A stretch of DNA of 64,000 bases from Eremophila alpestris peregrina (taxonomy: Eukaryota; Chordata; Aves; Passeriformes; Alaudidae). The notes under the pieces are model-generated. The model was not told the origin of the DNA, did not search any database, and worked only from the letters and a program-made list of their open reading frames with translations. Below are positions 9,263-23,631 of the stretch, piece after piece. The position numbers and the translations under genes were made by a program. The stretch spans positions 16,292,952 to 16,356,951 of the forward strand of contig WMCF01000008.1 of assembly GCA_009792885.1 (NCBI GenBank). Reading direction: 5' to 3'. Positions within the stretch are counted from its first letter, which is position 1. Every line of letters starts with the position of its first letter.

Positions 9263-12200
9263 CAGTAATACACATATGGCACATTCTTTTCCCTTTATAA
9301 ATTAATATCTTGAGTGTATTCAGTCAAAGTTGACTTCTGCCATAAGCATTAGTGAGACCAGTATTAAGGTACTGTTAAAAGGAGGCTGAAAACTGAAAGG
9401 GCTTTCAGAGATTGCAAAGTTTAGGACTGGTATCTTAAAGCATGAAGCTCTGCTAGCTCAATCTACTTTGTTTGTTTGACCTCTTACCATAACAGCCTAG
9501 AAGTATCTACAATTTATTTATTTTTCCCCACCTGGTATTTACTAGCTCTTTAAGTCTCACACAGGAAGAGTTTCCCAGGCTGAGAACTGAGAGAAAACAA
9601 CAAATTCTAGAAGTAAAGTAGAGGTGGCTTATAGAGCCTCACTGTGGATGTAGTTCTCTGGTAATTGAAGACCTGGTATTGAAGCTGGATTTAAAATAAT
9701 GCAAGAAGATATGCTGGTGTGTGAAAAGAACTTACAGATTTGATGCACGGCTTGCATTAGATACCATGACATTGTGTCAAGTGAAGTCAGACTGGAAAGT
9801 CTCTGGAGCATTAATATTTACGATTCAGAAAGCATGGCTCTGCACAGAACTGAGTTCTCAGGACCCCATCTTTCACTGTTTTGCAGGTGGCACTTTGTAT
9901 TCAGTAGAGAGATTGCACAATTTCAGCAGCTGTTTTCCCTATTTCAAAAAATATATTGAAGAACTGAAGTGGGAACAAGGAAAGGTAATGAGAATGACTG
10001 AGGACATGAAAAAAAGCTCTTTTGAAAGATTAGGCCTTTTTTTGAGTTTAGAGGGAAGATCAAGAAAGGGGATACAGTAAAATAATCATCTAGGTACCAT
10101 AGATCAGATGACTGTGTTCTCTCTCATTTAACATGAGCTGAGAAACATCAAGGAGAATTAAAAGGTAACTTTCAAAACTGAAAAAATACCAAAGCCAACC
10201 TGTAATTACCTCTATATATAAAACTTGTAATTAGACCATGGAACTCACTGCCAAGTCACAAAGGCCAAGAATGTAACAAGATTAAAAAGAGTATTGTATT
10301 TTTAGTGATAACAAGTATATTCAAAGTTATAATTGGAGGATAAAAATAGTAGAAGGGTGATTAAGTATCAAATTTCAACGTGGAAAGCAACTTTGTCTTG
10401 TAGAATGAGTTGATATTGTCATCAGCAAATTAATGAATAAAGATTGTAACTAAGGAATAAGGAATATAGTCCACCTCTGCCTGGTCTGGAATGTTTATAT
10501 AGGTGAGCTAAAGTGGTAGAGTAGTTTGTGTACCAAGGCAATTCTTAATAAAGTCCTGTATTTGCTCCTGTAGTTTTGTTTGCCAGTAGTGTTATATTTG
10601 AACTGCTGCAATGATGTGAAAAATTGATCTGGGTTCAATGATTGTTTAATGGGATAGTCAAAATGAGTGTTTTTCAGCCTATAACCTGTGTATTGATGGA
10701 AATAGTAAGACATCACAAATTGTTCAATGAATTTTTTGTTTGCCCACATATACCAAATGAAATCAAGGAGGGAATAAAAGAAATAATAGCAAAACCCCCA
10801 TGGTTTACTTCTATTTGTTATTTTGTAAAGTTACCAAGTTGCAAAAGTAGGTGAATACATAAACCTTTCATTAAAATTAAAGAAACACTGGAACAGTTCT
10901 CAAGATTTTGTGTAAAAATTTAGAGGGACGTTTATTGTATCATTGTTGCATCGTTGCTGTATGGGATGAAGCAAAAAAACACATTGTTTTTATGACTGTC
11001 TTTGAGTTATATAGAAATGTTAGAGTACAGATGAAACTGGGTTGTGTTCCACCTTTCCTTTGAAGTGTGAAGATATGAAAGCCTTTATCTGAGTTTTGAC
11101 CACCATAGTTATAAGATTTAGATCATTCCATTGTATCTGTGATCTAATCCAAAAGGCTGCACTCCCAGTAAAATAATTCAGCAACTTGTTAATAATAAAT
11201 TCATTATAATAGACAGTGTCAATATGAATGTGCCTTTCTATATTTGAGAATAGTTAGGAAAGTTTGATTATATATATTATATAATGATAATAACTAATAA
11301 AATTGCTGAAGACTTGCAAAAAGAGACAATATACAGAGCTGTTAGCTCTCCACTTGATCTCTTGAATCTTGACACTAAATTTAAACTCAAACATAGTACC
11401 AACATTATAAACCAAAATATTATGTTTATGTGGTCCTATGCTACTGATTTCTGCTCAATATATAGATACATTTCTAATTTTAAAAATAAGGGTAATAATT
11501 TAAAGGAGACTTAAAGGACAGTTGATGGGCAAGTTAAATGAAGAACTGTTATATTAATATGGTGGTTGTAATATGAACATAATGGAATAAGTTCACATTT
11601 CAAATGCACTAGGTGGATGCACTTTGGTAGAGCAGTTTGCCAACCAGTTTTATGACTACATAAGTTGCTAATTAAGGCTTGATGAGCCAAAATTCAGCAG
11701 TATAAAATGCTCAGACCTTCCCTACTGTCTTAGCCTCACTACCTGTGTGCTTGTGCTTCCACTTCCACTTTCTCCACTTCAGCTTCTCAACCACTCTGTA
11801 ATGAGAAAAATACAATGGAGTCACTGTAATTACAGAAATAAGATCTGGCCTTTGAACCATATACAGGAGGGAACCACCAGATTACTTTGTATGGGTGTGC
11901 CCCAGCTCTCTCATTGACAACCTACTGGTGTTCCTGGTATTTGCTTATCTAAAAGGATGTAATTATTAACCAGCAAAAACTCCACTGCTGCACATGCATC
12001 CCATGTGTAGTCCTCTGCAGAACTGCCACCAGTCACTGCTACTGTTGTTAGTACTAGATACAGAACAGCATCATTGGCAAGCTGAGGATCCTCAATACTG
12101 TGCTTGTATGTGTAATTGAAAACAGAAGTTCACATGCAGGAGCAGGTCATATATTGAGTAAATTTTTCTGTAATTATATTTACTCTTGCCACAATAGGCT

Positions 12201-14159
12201 GCCTTTTCTATTTTTTGAAGTTAGATTAAATCTATGAGAAGAACAGTTCCATTTAGCATATACAAAAAGTTGGTACCTGATTTGTTAATGTACTATTAAA
12301 ATAATAATAACAAAAAAAAAGGGAAGGAATGAGTATCCTTAAATGATCTTTGATCAAGGCTCAGCTGAATGTACTCCAATGTTTGTATTATAATCTAAAA
12401 CATAGTGACTGTCCTTGCTCAGTGTTTTATTCATAGATAACTAAAGTATGTGCCATAAACCACATGACTGTATGATCAAAGGACACCTTACTCTGTGTGT
12501 CCTATCTGTAGTAGTATACTAACTTTATGATAATAATATTTCATTTTCTATGTTAATCTAAACATAGTCTAGGTTTAAATTGTTTTCTAAATGCAAAAAT
12601 CTAGCAACAAATATGCTACCATGCCATTACATTTTCCAAAAGGATGATTTCACTCATATTTCAAGCTGGTAAATCTCTTAGGCCGATCTAAAATGTGTCC
12701 TCAGAAAAAAAAAAAGAAACTATAACACCATTTGGGAGCAAAAGCTGAAACATAGATGACAATAAGTCCACCCTGGTTGAAGAAGAGCATGTATTAATTG
12801 AATTTTTTGGCAGTCACTTTTGACCAACTCTAAGTACTGCTGTGGACATTCATCAAGGAGAAGTGTATGTCTAAAAAGGCACCTAATGGAGTTTGGCAGC
12901 AGGCAACAGCAAACATCCTCCTGTGAATGAAACTTTGTTTTGTACTAAATACTAAAATACCCTAGTGGTTAAGGCCTTATAAAAGAAGGAAAGATCTATT
13001 TTCTAGACTCTTGGCACTAAGAAGAGGCACAGCACTAGCTTCTGAGCAAAGTCTTCTATCAGGCTAATGGTAGTCTGAGTGTAGCACTCTCTGAAACAAA
13101 GGGTATATAGTTTTGAGCACAAGATTCCATGCACACCATAGGGGAGTGCACTAATAACTTTTATTTATCTTGGGTATATTCAACAGTAAAGTGATTCTTG
13201 AGGATAGGCAGTGTTGATTATTTTTGAGCCTTGAGTATTTAAATTTCAAATGAAATAACAGTTGAGGCATTCTTACTGTGTCCTTCCTGATTAAGGTAAT
13301 CTTGGTAACCTGTACAGGTTATTTCTGTATATGTTGTATAAAAGGACACTTATACTAAGATGTAAAATGTATATGTCATATGAGGTGAAAAGGAACAAAG
13401 TTATTTGGATTTAAGACAGATACAGGAAAAAAGGGGTATTGAAGGAGCTGGTAGCTGTGTTCAACATGCCCCTAAGGATGTCCTTTAGTTGGTGCTGATG
13501 TGGAAGTTATGGATAATTACTAGGTTGGTGGAGCTGGAAACTGTAAAAGATTGGCTAAAGCACTTGGCTGCAAGAAAGTGAGTAGAAAAGCCAAAGGTAT
13601 ATCCAGCTCTTCTTAGGCTAGGGAATGGTGACTAGGCATCTTTTTCCGGATGACATTTAAGAAGGAAACTGATGACAAGCACCACTCTCTCTCTTCCACA
13701 ACAGCAGGAGCAGCTGCTGAAATACTTCAGAAGTATTCTGCTTCTGAAGACTTTGGTTGTGATAGTAAGTCAGACAAAATAGTAGTCCAGGATTTGTGTT
13801 TAAAATACAGGTGAGAAAGCCTGTGCAGACAGTTCTAATTAGGGTCAGAGACAAAGGTATCTAGCACTTTCTGTTAAGAACTGTGGCTTCTGTTACTGTG
13901 TAGGATTTGGGTTACCTCCTCACATGGAGAGCCTGTGTCTTTTGCTCATTATTCTTGCTTCACTCCGAAGCCCTGATACATTTAGTTAGGTGGGCTAGCA
14001 ATGAACTACATCATTTTGAGTCAATTTTTCAGTATAAATGCAGTCATCTTGCTGTAACACTTCAGTGAGATATCAATCATGCTTCCAGAGAGGCAACTAA
14101 CAGGAATGCACACATTTGTATACTGCCCTTGCATAAATTTAGATCATATAAGTATGAAC
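9263..14159. other. Intergenic, no gene seen
   Basis: AT-rich single-copy-looking DNA. The longest open frame is about 119 codons at 9721-10080. It opens with GTG and resembles nothing I know. A short (AAT)n/A-rich tract lies at 12297-12321. Confidence 0.6.
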
Positions 14160-14335
14160 TGAAAGAAGCTGCCCAGACAAGTGGTTGAGTCACCATTGCT
14201 GGAAGTTTTTAAGAGGTATGTAGATATGGTATTTAGGAACATTGTTTAATGGTGGATTTGGCAATGCTTGGCAGTTTATGACTGGAATCAATGATCTTAA
14301 GGGTCTTTTCAAACCTAAATGATTCTATGATATTA
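14160..14335 (+). mobile_element. CR1 3'-end fragment
   Basis: The text follows the CR1 3' end on the plus strand: a stretch corresponding to codons for LPRQVVESPLLEVFK at about 14170-14215, then GGTCTTTTCAAACCTAAATG, and the terminal ATTCTATGAT at 14322-14331. It is strongly 5'-truncated. Confidence 0.8.
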
Positions 14336-16294
14336 GGAGCAGAAGTGGTACTTGGTAAGATTAAATAATACACATTAGCAATTCCTCATTAAACTGATGT
14401 CCTGTTGCAGCTGTGCCATTACTTTCCCTTGCATCACAGCAATTCTACTTTGAAGTATTGGCAAAAAAAATTCTGAAAGGCAAAACAAAAGGCAATCTGG
14501 AGTCTTCAAAATATATTGAAATAATCAAAATTCCAGATGACTCATGATTTTGGGGAGAAAGTAACTTGGGCCTGTTTATCTTTTGTGGCAATTTTCACTT
14601 GATTCTCTTTAACATCATCCTTAGTTAATATTGGAAAAGGAAATATATATGATTGTTATTCTATGGTACAAAAAGCTGTGTTACTTAACTGTGTTCCTGA
14701 TACAAAACAGAAACATACTGAATACATTTGCCTTTTCCCACATCATTAACAATTTTGTTGTCTTCCTTTTCTGAGGTAATTTATATTCATGCTACTCTGT
14801 AGCAAAATTCACAGGAACTAGGATTTCTTTTACTCCCAAATTTTATTAAAAATCAATTCTTGTCCTTATTCTTAATTAATGTAGAATTTTTCTGCCTATA
14901 CTTTTAATTTCCCCTGTTACCTGTTTTTTTCACATAATATTTTACATTTTTTGATTCCATATTTAATTACTGTTCTTTGCCATCTGTCTGCAGGGAAATT
15001 TGATTTATCTGTATTACTGATACTTAAAAAAAAGAAAAATGTGAGATACTTAATAATAATTTCCTACTTTTTGAAAATGTGTGAAATACATGGCTGGAAG
15101 TTAGTGTCTCTGAAGTTTAAATCTAAACATTCATAATTACAAATCTGTCCTGTAGTCAAAAAAAATGCATCAATGCTGAGTTGCTTGCTACACAATTACT
15201 TTTAATATTATTTCCTAGAAGATGAACTTTCTAGTGAAATAGAAGATTTAAATTCATTACATGAGTGTTGAAGGCCATATTTAGGTGTGTAAAAATTATG
15301 TCTGAGAATGCTTACAGACTTGAGGCACCAGATTAAAATCTAATATTTATTACTTCCTTTGGTTTTGTGCCTTGCCCCTAAGAAAGCCACTGCCACTCTT
15401 GGGACAAAGGTGTCTGATGCACTTGTCTGATTATTAACAGAAAGCATCTTAAGGCTGAATCCTTTTAGCTGAGAACATGCCTAAGAAAAATAAGTCTTGC
15501 ATTATTAAAAAATATCATCTAGTTCTGGTTTAATTAAATTCTGTGCAAGTCAAAAGCAGCAAATCAGAGTGGTACCAGTTCTGCCTGACCACCTCTAATT
15601 CCCAAGAGAAGCTGTTATGTCCACTGATGTTTAGTGATGTATTATTATTGACACTTTTGTGTTTGTTCCCACCTCACAAGGATTTCAGGCTCAGTTCTAT
15701 TTTCTCAAATAATGGTTTTTCTCCACTGAATTAAAAAGGATTCCCATTGCTATCAGAGAGATTTAAATAAGGCAATTGCAGACACATATATGCAGTTGTG
15801 GTTTTGCTGTCCCATTGCTTTTTTAATTATTCCTATTTCATGCTTAAGTTTGCTGGAACAAAGTGCCCCGTTTTGCACCCCTTTTTCCACCTCAGGTCAA
15901 AGAGGTAATAGAATAAAAATTTATCAGTCTTAAGAGTCATATATCTGAAAAAGAGATTTAAATGAGTAGAGTCAAATATCTTGTAATTAGTTTCATCTTT
16001 CATGTCACGTATCAAATTATATTTTATTGCTCACTTTTGCTTTTGGTTGATTTCTTTTATTTGTTTGGTTTGGTTTGGTTTGGTTTTTTTGTGTTTGTAT
16101 GTGTAGGCCCATGGTTATTCTTATTGCTGAACTTTACCCTTCCACAGGAAATAACAATCAGTATAAAGGTTAAAGAACAAATGCAGTTCATTGCTTGGTG
16201 TTGTTTCAGAGTTACATTGCAGATAGCATTGTCATAATGCACATTGCATCTGCTGTATAAGATGAAACTGCATGATGTGTTTTAAGAGCATAAT
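14336..16294. other. Intergenic, no gene seen
   Basis: AT-rich sequence with a GGTTT pentamer run at about 16060-16090. No coding or mobile element is recognised. Confidence 0.55.
16060..16092 (+). repeat. (GGTTT)n simple repeat
   Basis: Four to five GGTTT units followed by a T run. Confidence 0.85.
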
Positions 16295-16332
16295 ATGGAA
16301 TCACAGAATACACTGAATTGAAAGGAAAAGCT
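16295..16332 (-). mobile_element. Very short CR1 tail remnant
   Basis: GAATCACAGAATACACTGAA on the plus strand matches the complement of a CR1 3' tail. The same TACTGAATTGGAAGG-like wording follows the CR1 tail at 8620. The match ends after about 35 bases. Confidence 0.5.
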
Positions 16333-19300
16333 TTCCTTTTAGACTAGTTGTCACTGTAATGAGTCTTTTCTTAATGCCATAATCATGTTAGTATCAATGA
16401 ATGTCATGCCAAGTCCAGGAGCAAACCAGCTTTCATAATGTATGAAGGAAGAGAAGTGTCTGATACATTTATGTATTAAATTGTATCCCTAAGTGTTCTG
16501 AAAAAGGCAAAATATTGCCTACTGCTTCCTTTATACAGAAGCAAGACGGCAAAAATCTGGTATTCAAAATTCAATATGTCTTCATACTGTCAACAAGATG
16601 AGGATGATGGACCAAGTGTCTACTATACATACTACTTCAGTAAATTGCAAGTGTAAACTTATTAAATTCCCTTTAATTCCAAAGGTTCCTGCTGTGCCTG
16701 CTCTTATACCAATGGTGAAGAGCTGCATCTGCAACTTCATCAGCAAACAAGGTACCTCTCCTCCAACCTGTCTACCTCAAGATATCTGAATGTGTAACTG
16801 TTCAATATTGCTTCCTTCCTGTTTTTTATGATGTCATTCTTCCCAAAGATGTGATTATGCATTGTCAAGAACATGAAGAGCTCTCCTAAAATATTTTCTA
16901 TGCAAGGTATTGACGCCATCCACCTGAGCTTTTTGGCCTGGTTGGAAGAATAATTGGCTCTGGCAAAGTGGCTATCTTACTTATTTTTCTTCTGTATGAA
17001 AAGAGAAGGACAAGAGAGAAATAGTACATTGAAACCTTCCAGGATAGTCCTGCTGCAGATCCCTGGAAGTGGGAAGACTTGACCCAATGGTACAATATTA
17101 TAAAAAAGGGGGTTGTCTGTCTTTTATATACTGTGGAGTTTTTTAAGAAATAAGGAATAGATAAAGACCAAAGAGCATTGGTATGGTGTGAAGGCACAAT
17201 AGTGCACAAACTTCTGGATATTGGCTGAAGCAAGCTCTTCAAGGGCATCCTAAGATGTCTGGGATGTGTGGATTTGCTTTGAAGTTCTTGTGCTCTGAGA
17301 AATCAAGAGATGAGAATCTTGAATGTAGATGCTGAGGCACTCAGAAAAGTTGGGATTTTGATAGCATCACTATACAGTTATATAAAACGTACATTTATTT
17401 AAAGTATGTGAAGTGCTAGGATAATAGGATTATTTTGATTAATCTTTCTCTTAGTGTTTCATCTATCTTCACAAGTAGCACCTTTGCTGGAACTGTAAAT
17501 CTGTCCTTGAATATTGGCCCATCAGTTTTCCTGTAGGAATACCTATTTTTCTAATGGGCCTTAGTAAACCTGACTGGACTGTGGTTGTGTGTTATTGTGG
17601 AAGGAAGTGCTCTTTTTCCTTTCCTACTTGCTTCTACCCACACCATTCACAGTGCTTTCTTGAACTGATGTTAGCATGCAGTTGCACCGTGGCTGATTTA
17701 TCTCTTTGCCATTGTAGAATGAGACCATTAATGAAATAACCCAACTCAGTGCACTTAGACATACCTTGTCTGAGTCAGTCATCAACCTTGGAGCAGAAAT
17801 GTTTGACTTAATATGAGCTTGGGCAGGGAAGGAAATCTCTTCCTCTAAGTGTCATTTAATTATTCTCTTTTTTTGTTTGTTTTGTTTTGTTTTTCTCTCC
17901 AATACCTGCATCAGTGATCAAAATTTGTACTAACTGACAATGCCTTAAGTAAAAATCTGAGTTGTACTGGTTTTTCTGTGACATTATGATTGTATGTATG
18001 CTCTACAAATTGCTATTGCAACTGAAGTGAGATAACCTACTATGGCTTTCTAGGAGCATACTGTTGCCTTCTGTTATACTTTATCTTATCCTGGACTTCA
18101 GCTGGAAATTTCCATGTGCTCCTTCTACTTTCTTCTGACAAAATCAGATAAGTTACTTCAAATAATTTATTTAACAATGTGAAGGCTGATGTGGCTTGGA
18201 GAAAGCTAGGAAGGACTTTGCCCAATTTAGAGCAGAAGAATTGGTGAAGGAATGCTGTCATGGGAAAGCCTTGATGCTGTTCTGCTAATGACACCCACCT
18301 TTCACAAAGCAAATGAATTTTCTCTTTACCAGCAGGAGACTGACTGTCCATTGCTACAGCATCCCATTTTGTGAAACTGTAGGTGTAGCAATCTCCAATG
18401 GCAGTGTGATGATGGAAGACTGGGAACCATTGTACCACTGGCTGCCAGAGGGTATAGCTGTCCTCTTTCCTGGCTCTCTGCTGTGGACTGATAGCACCAG
18501 TCATGCCTGCCTACTCCAGCTGAAGAACTTACTGCTTCTCTTCTGAGTGCAACTAGACTGTAGATCTGTAAGTACTCCCTAACATACTTCAGGCAAAAGT
18601 GTTAGCAAGACCTGCTATTTAAATGCTTTAAGGCAACTTACTTATCTTGACCAAAGTGGGTTAGGGACTCCTTTTAGGTGTGTATCTGGAAGTGGCAGCC
18701 TGTAGCTCTGCACAGCTACATTACAGAGTTCAGACCGCTGTATCTTCTGTGGCTAGACTGCATCCTGTACCTGAAGTAGACTTATTTAGAGCAAATTTAA
18801 TATTTTAGTTAATTTATAGATGCATTTGCTTTCCTTCTTTCAAGTTAGTTGTGCTTCACTTAACAGCATGTTCTCTGAGTCATGTTTCATTCTTCATCTC
18901 CCTAGGCTTCTTAAGCCTCTTTTGAGATAGAAGACATGATCATATCTCTGAATCACAGATTACTGGAGGCTGTGGGAAAGTACAGAACTTATATATTCTA
19001 TGCTTGCCCTGTTTATGTGCTCTCCCCTAGGCACCTGCTAGTTGTCACTGCTGGGAATTGAATACCAGGCTAAAGAGATCTTTGGTTTTACCTGTTGAAG
19101 CTGTTCTTATTGTATATTTCCATATGGCTCCAGGAAGACAGCAGCTACTCTGAGACTTTGCAGCTTGTAATTCAGTAGGGAGATACTTTTCACTTTTTCT
19201 TCTTGATGTGCAATCAGAAGAGTGAGAAGTTGAAGAAATATGTTAAAGCGTGAGGAAAAGTATTTGGCCTTTCCACATAAAGATGCAAGAGAGAAAGGAA

Positions 19301-20792
19301 AGACAATGAAAGCAGGGAACACAGTTAAGAGGAAGGGTAAATGCTCTTCATTGATAGAGTAACAGCAAAGGAACAAAGAATTTATTAGTAAGGCAAGGCA
19401 TGAACTGAGGAAGACACTATATCAAAGGGGAGCAGCCAACACTGTAACCAACGATAATAAAAGCAATACAAAATGTTTATATAGGATTTTAAGAACAAAT
19501 AGAGATGGCAAAATCTGAAATTTATTTTTGAAATCTCAGAATTTTTAGAAAATAAAAGCATTACAGAAATCCATTTTGTGAATATTGTAAGTTCTCATTA
19601 ACAGAGCAGTGTTTCCAATGATGCATTAATTCACCTGTTCAAAATGCTTCAGTCATCAAATCATGGAACTTAGAATTGCAGTGTTTGTGTGCAAGTGTGT
19701 GTGCATGTGTGCCTTTGTGGTGTGGGTGAAACTGGTATTTTTTTCATTTCAATCAGACAAAGGTGGGGCCAGGGTGTTTTCTTTCAGGCATTTATTTATC
19801 ATAGCTTACAGTTTGCTTTGTTGTTCAAACAGTACATGACTCCACCCTCTCCCATTATTACTCAGCAAGGATACAAGGCTGCTTTAGAGAGTTTCTGTGC
19901 TCATACTATTGAATTCTGGTGTCAAGTTGCTTTCTAGTAGCTTTAGGATCAAGACTTTGGAGGGTAAATTGTAAGTGTTGTATCTTGACTGAAAAAATCA
20001 GTCTCTTTGGAAGCAAATTATGTTGAGAGAAAATTCTTGTACTTTTTTTTTAATTGAAAATAAATTATCCCTTTCACTCCATTCCATGTGTTGCTGACCT
20101 GTGTGCATCCAGGATTGTATCTGCTGTGTTTGAGAATGTGCAAGTTTGATCTCCTGAAAGTATTTCAAAGGAAAATGCTGACAGTATATGTAAGCACACC
20201 TTCATCTCCCCCACAGACAGGCTACCAGAAGTGATTGCTCATGCTGGAAGGAAATAGTGCTTTATGCTAAGGGTGTCACAAATCACACCTCATGTTTCCA
20301 ATGCAAATTTAGAGCTCCAGGAAGCAATCTGGTTCCTTCTATCCCAGTACTCCCTGTGGGGTGATGCAATTCTATTGTCTTTAGTGTAGAATAGTAGCTG
20401 CAGACAAAGGTAAATTCATGAAAATCAAAGGTGAAAAGGAAAATCAACCCTGTAAAATACTTCTGTGTGTTAAACTGGGTCATGAGCCCATACAAATTTG
20501 TTGTGCTTGAACCTCTTATAGCATTTCTAGATTTCTTCAAGTCCCAAAATAACAGGGAAGAGAGAGTGGGGTGGATGAAAATAAGGTGAATTGTCAGTCT
20601 CCTTGGGAAAGCTGTCAGTGTGTTTCCTGCTACAAAAATATTTCTCACTATTTTGGAGAGCAAAGTTCCATACTTTAGTGCTGCTGCTGAAAATTAATTT
20701 ATTGCAGAATTTTGCTATGTTCCAGTGTAACACACAGAGAATATCACCTGTCTCCTCAGTCATAAACTTTTCCATGTCCACTCAGTTAAATC
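16333..20792. other. Intergenic, no gene seen
   Basis: AT-rich DNA. One 154-codon frame lies on the minus strand at 18040-18504, with no recognisable domain. No transposon is identified. Confidence 0.55.
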
Positions 20793-20819
20793 ACCTATTC
20801 TTTTTGCTAAAGAATAGGT
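20793..20819. repeat. Perfect 11-bp inverted repeat with 5-base loop
   Basis: ACCTATTCTTT is followed after TTGCT by AAAGAATAGGT. The hairpin is AT-rich, and no flanking T run in the expected place suggests a function. Confidence 0.8.
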
Positions 20820-23559
20820 TCAGTCTCAGAACAGAGATTCCTCACAGTCGGTGTGTGTAGCACCCTAACACAGAGCAACATATCCAAAAGCAGAAGGAAC
20901 AACCATGTATGGGAGCAGATTCATCAGAGGTCAGGCAGGAGCATTTCTTGTGGATGACTAATGGTAAGGGATGGGCAAACCTTGTGTTGTTTTGAGGTTT
21001 TGTGAACCTTGTGAACTGTACTTTTGGTTTCACAGGGTTTGTGAACTGTCCCCCCTCCTCCCTCGTCCTTCTCCCTTTGGTATTTGTCAGAATGGGGGTT
21101 TTGTTGATTTTTTTTTTTTTAACAGTAAACAAGGGGTCCCTTTCTGCATATATTAATGCTTGAGGAATCTTTCCACCTCAGCACATTCTCAGCAAACTAC
21201 TGGGTGTAAGAATTTTCTGTCCTTATCATCTCCTCTTTTTCTCATTCTAATGATATTTTCTTAGAACACAATATGGAAAAGGGACCTTCTGGGTCACTAT
21301 CAATAGAACCTACAGCTTATTATTTTTCTAGCTCTATCTAGCTCCAGTTTTTAAAAAAGTTATGTTTCTTTCCTTTAGTCTTCATTTAATCTATCTGATA
21401 TTGTAAGGTTCCATAGCAGATTTTAAAGAAATTATATTTGTATTTGTCTCTGCTCCCCCTTTTAGTCACTCAAATGATCTTTAAAGGCACAAATCAGAAT
21501 CAGAACCGTCTTGGTTTCATTAAGGTCTTGCATCAAGTGATCCAAAGTGATTCAAATCCACAAAATTCAAGAGGATTTTAGAATAGAAAATCATATTTTA
21601 AAATAATTGCCATCTGGAGGAGTGAAAGGGCTCAAACTGAGTCTTAAAGAGATAGTTTTATAATACCACCTCCTCATTTAAACCTCTAGTATGCCATGTC
21701 TGTGTGCTGCATGTTTAAAGCAGGTTGATTTATTGTGCTACCAGTTTGCATTTGGTGAATTGTAAGGAGCAAAATTTTCTCAGACATTACATCAGGATGG
21801 CCTGCAAGGTGACCTGAAATAGAGTTGGCAATTTGGAAAGTATGTCTAGTGAATTGTGCTTTGAATATCTTATAAATTAAATAGATAGTTTTTTTCCTAT
21901 TTTTGGCATAGTATTATGGTAGATTTGGTAGATTATTGCTGTGTTGTAAATTTTTCCATTAGTGAATGCCAATTATGTTAATGAATTCTATCTGGCCAAT
22001 CAAAGAAGAGTTAAAGCCATTTTCTGTTTGTAAAATATACTAATTGAGATCACTATATGTTGTTTAATTGTGATGGTAAATACTCTAATTTCTAAACAGT
22101 TCATGTTTTAATGGAGAAAGAGGAGTGGGGAATTTAGTAATTTGCCAAAAATTAAGACATATTTTCTAATTACACAGATTATTCATTAGCACCAATGCTT
22201 ACAAAAATCCCTCAAGGCACAAATATATATATTTTTTTTAAAAAGGAAGCAATGCTTTATCTAAAACAGAACTTAAAACAGAAATCAAAGCCAACTTTGA
22301 TGAAAGCTTTGTGCATTTTAAGCTGACTCTAGGGTATACAACAAATAGATGTGGAGTGTTGCAAAACTCAGATGTTGAAGCAACAGAGCACAGTCTGAAT
22401 AGCGCCAAGATATAGGAGAATTGTCCAAAAGACCTTGGGGCAATTATTATGAACTAAATATGCAAACTATGCTGTGTGTGCAGCATTTCTGTACTATTTA
22501 CTACACTGCCATAAAAGGATTTCTCTATAAAGACAAGGACTTTTGGAAGAATTATAGACTTATAATGGAAACAGGCAGGCATCTGTCACTATAAAACTGG
22601 AGAAAAATTAAAGTCCTTTACTTTAATTTGGTTCTTCATGCAGGAATATCCTCTTCATTTACATTACTATACCAGAATTAATATTAGGGCCACCGACAGA
22701 GATGTGATTTACTACAAGTAAAAGGATAGACTGGCAGATTTATACTCCCTAAGCACTTTCCCACAACAACTCTTCTGATGACAAGCCAACCTAGCAAGTT
22801 TTGGCTTGCAGTTTCGGTGGTTTGCAAACTGTTTCATTTTGAAAGTATGGGAGTTACTCAACACCGGGGGCCAAATGATGATCTGAATTGTGCTGGAGCT
22901 ACATTCATGCTTCTCTGGTTGCTATTTTGGAACAACTGCTAATGTACACTGTTGTTCAGATCGTGATCCAGTCCAGTTTCCTATACCTCATAGAAGGTGG
23001 TGGAAGAAAGACAATGAGATTCACCTCATCTGTGGTAGATCTTTGAATGTGTCTGCCTTTTTTGCATTAAGTCTAGAGAAAGCCTAGGGCACATATTTTA
23101 TACACCCACTGAACTGCCCTGCTGAGATGTGTATCTCTGCTCTGACTGTAGGAGCAGTCTGGTTACCCAACTACCTTAGACCAACACCTCAACCTTTATA
23201 CAGCTAGAATAAGGCAAAGGGAAACAGACTGGAATGGGAGAATATGTATCCTTCATGAATGCTTTTGGTAGAAAATGTTCCTTAACATTAGCAATACTTT
23301 TTCCTTGTAAGGGTGTTCATATTATTTTTGTGCAGCACATAAATGTTAAAAGTTTGCTAAACCTCAGAAGTCACAGTAACAATCATCTTGAAATAGGAAG
23401 TTTTAATGAATTTTTTTTTTTTTTAAGAAAGTGGAAGAACATGAAATCTAGTAGAAATACTGCCCTCTCCTTTTTGCTGATTCTTCCCAAGAGCAGAAAT
23501 TGAGTTGCCTCATGGAAATTGCTTAACTACTTTTATGGGTACCAGAAAACGAGAACTTG

Positions 23560-23631
23560 TTTGTGTTGTTTTGTTTTGGGTATTTTTTGTTGGTTGCGGG
23601 TTGTTGTTGGTTTTGGGTTTGTTTTTTTTCC
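23560..23631 (+). repeat. GT-rich low-complexity tract
   Basis: Irregular GTT/TTTTG/GGTT units make up about 70 bases with almost no A or C. Confidence 0.75.

Noticed and set aside
9721..10080. 119-codon plus-strand frame beginning with GTG
   Set aside because: No ATG at the start and no recognisable domain. It lies beside CR1 debris.
18040..18504. 154-codon frame on the minus strand in AT-rich DNA
   Set aside because: No recognisable domain, promoter or splice context. A frame this long is not surprising when 64 kb is read in six frames.
18950..19000. AATCACAGATTACTGGAGG-like wording resembling a CR1 tail
   Set aside because: The match is too short and imperfect, and no CR1 body follows.
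21047..21130. Pyrimidine tract plus T run and AACAG resembling a strong splice acceptor
   Set aside because: No open exon or partner donor follows, so it is better seen as low-complexity sequence.
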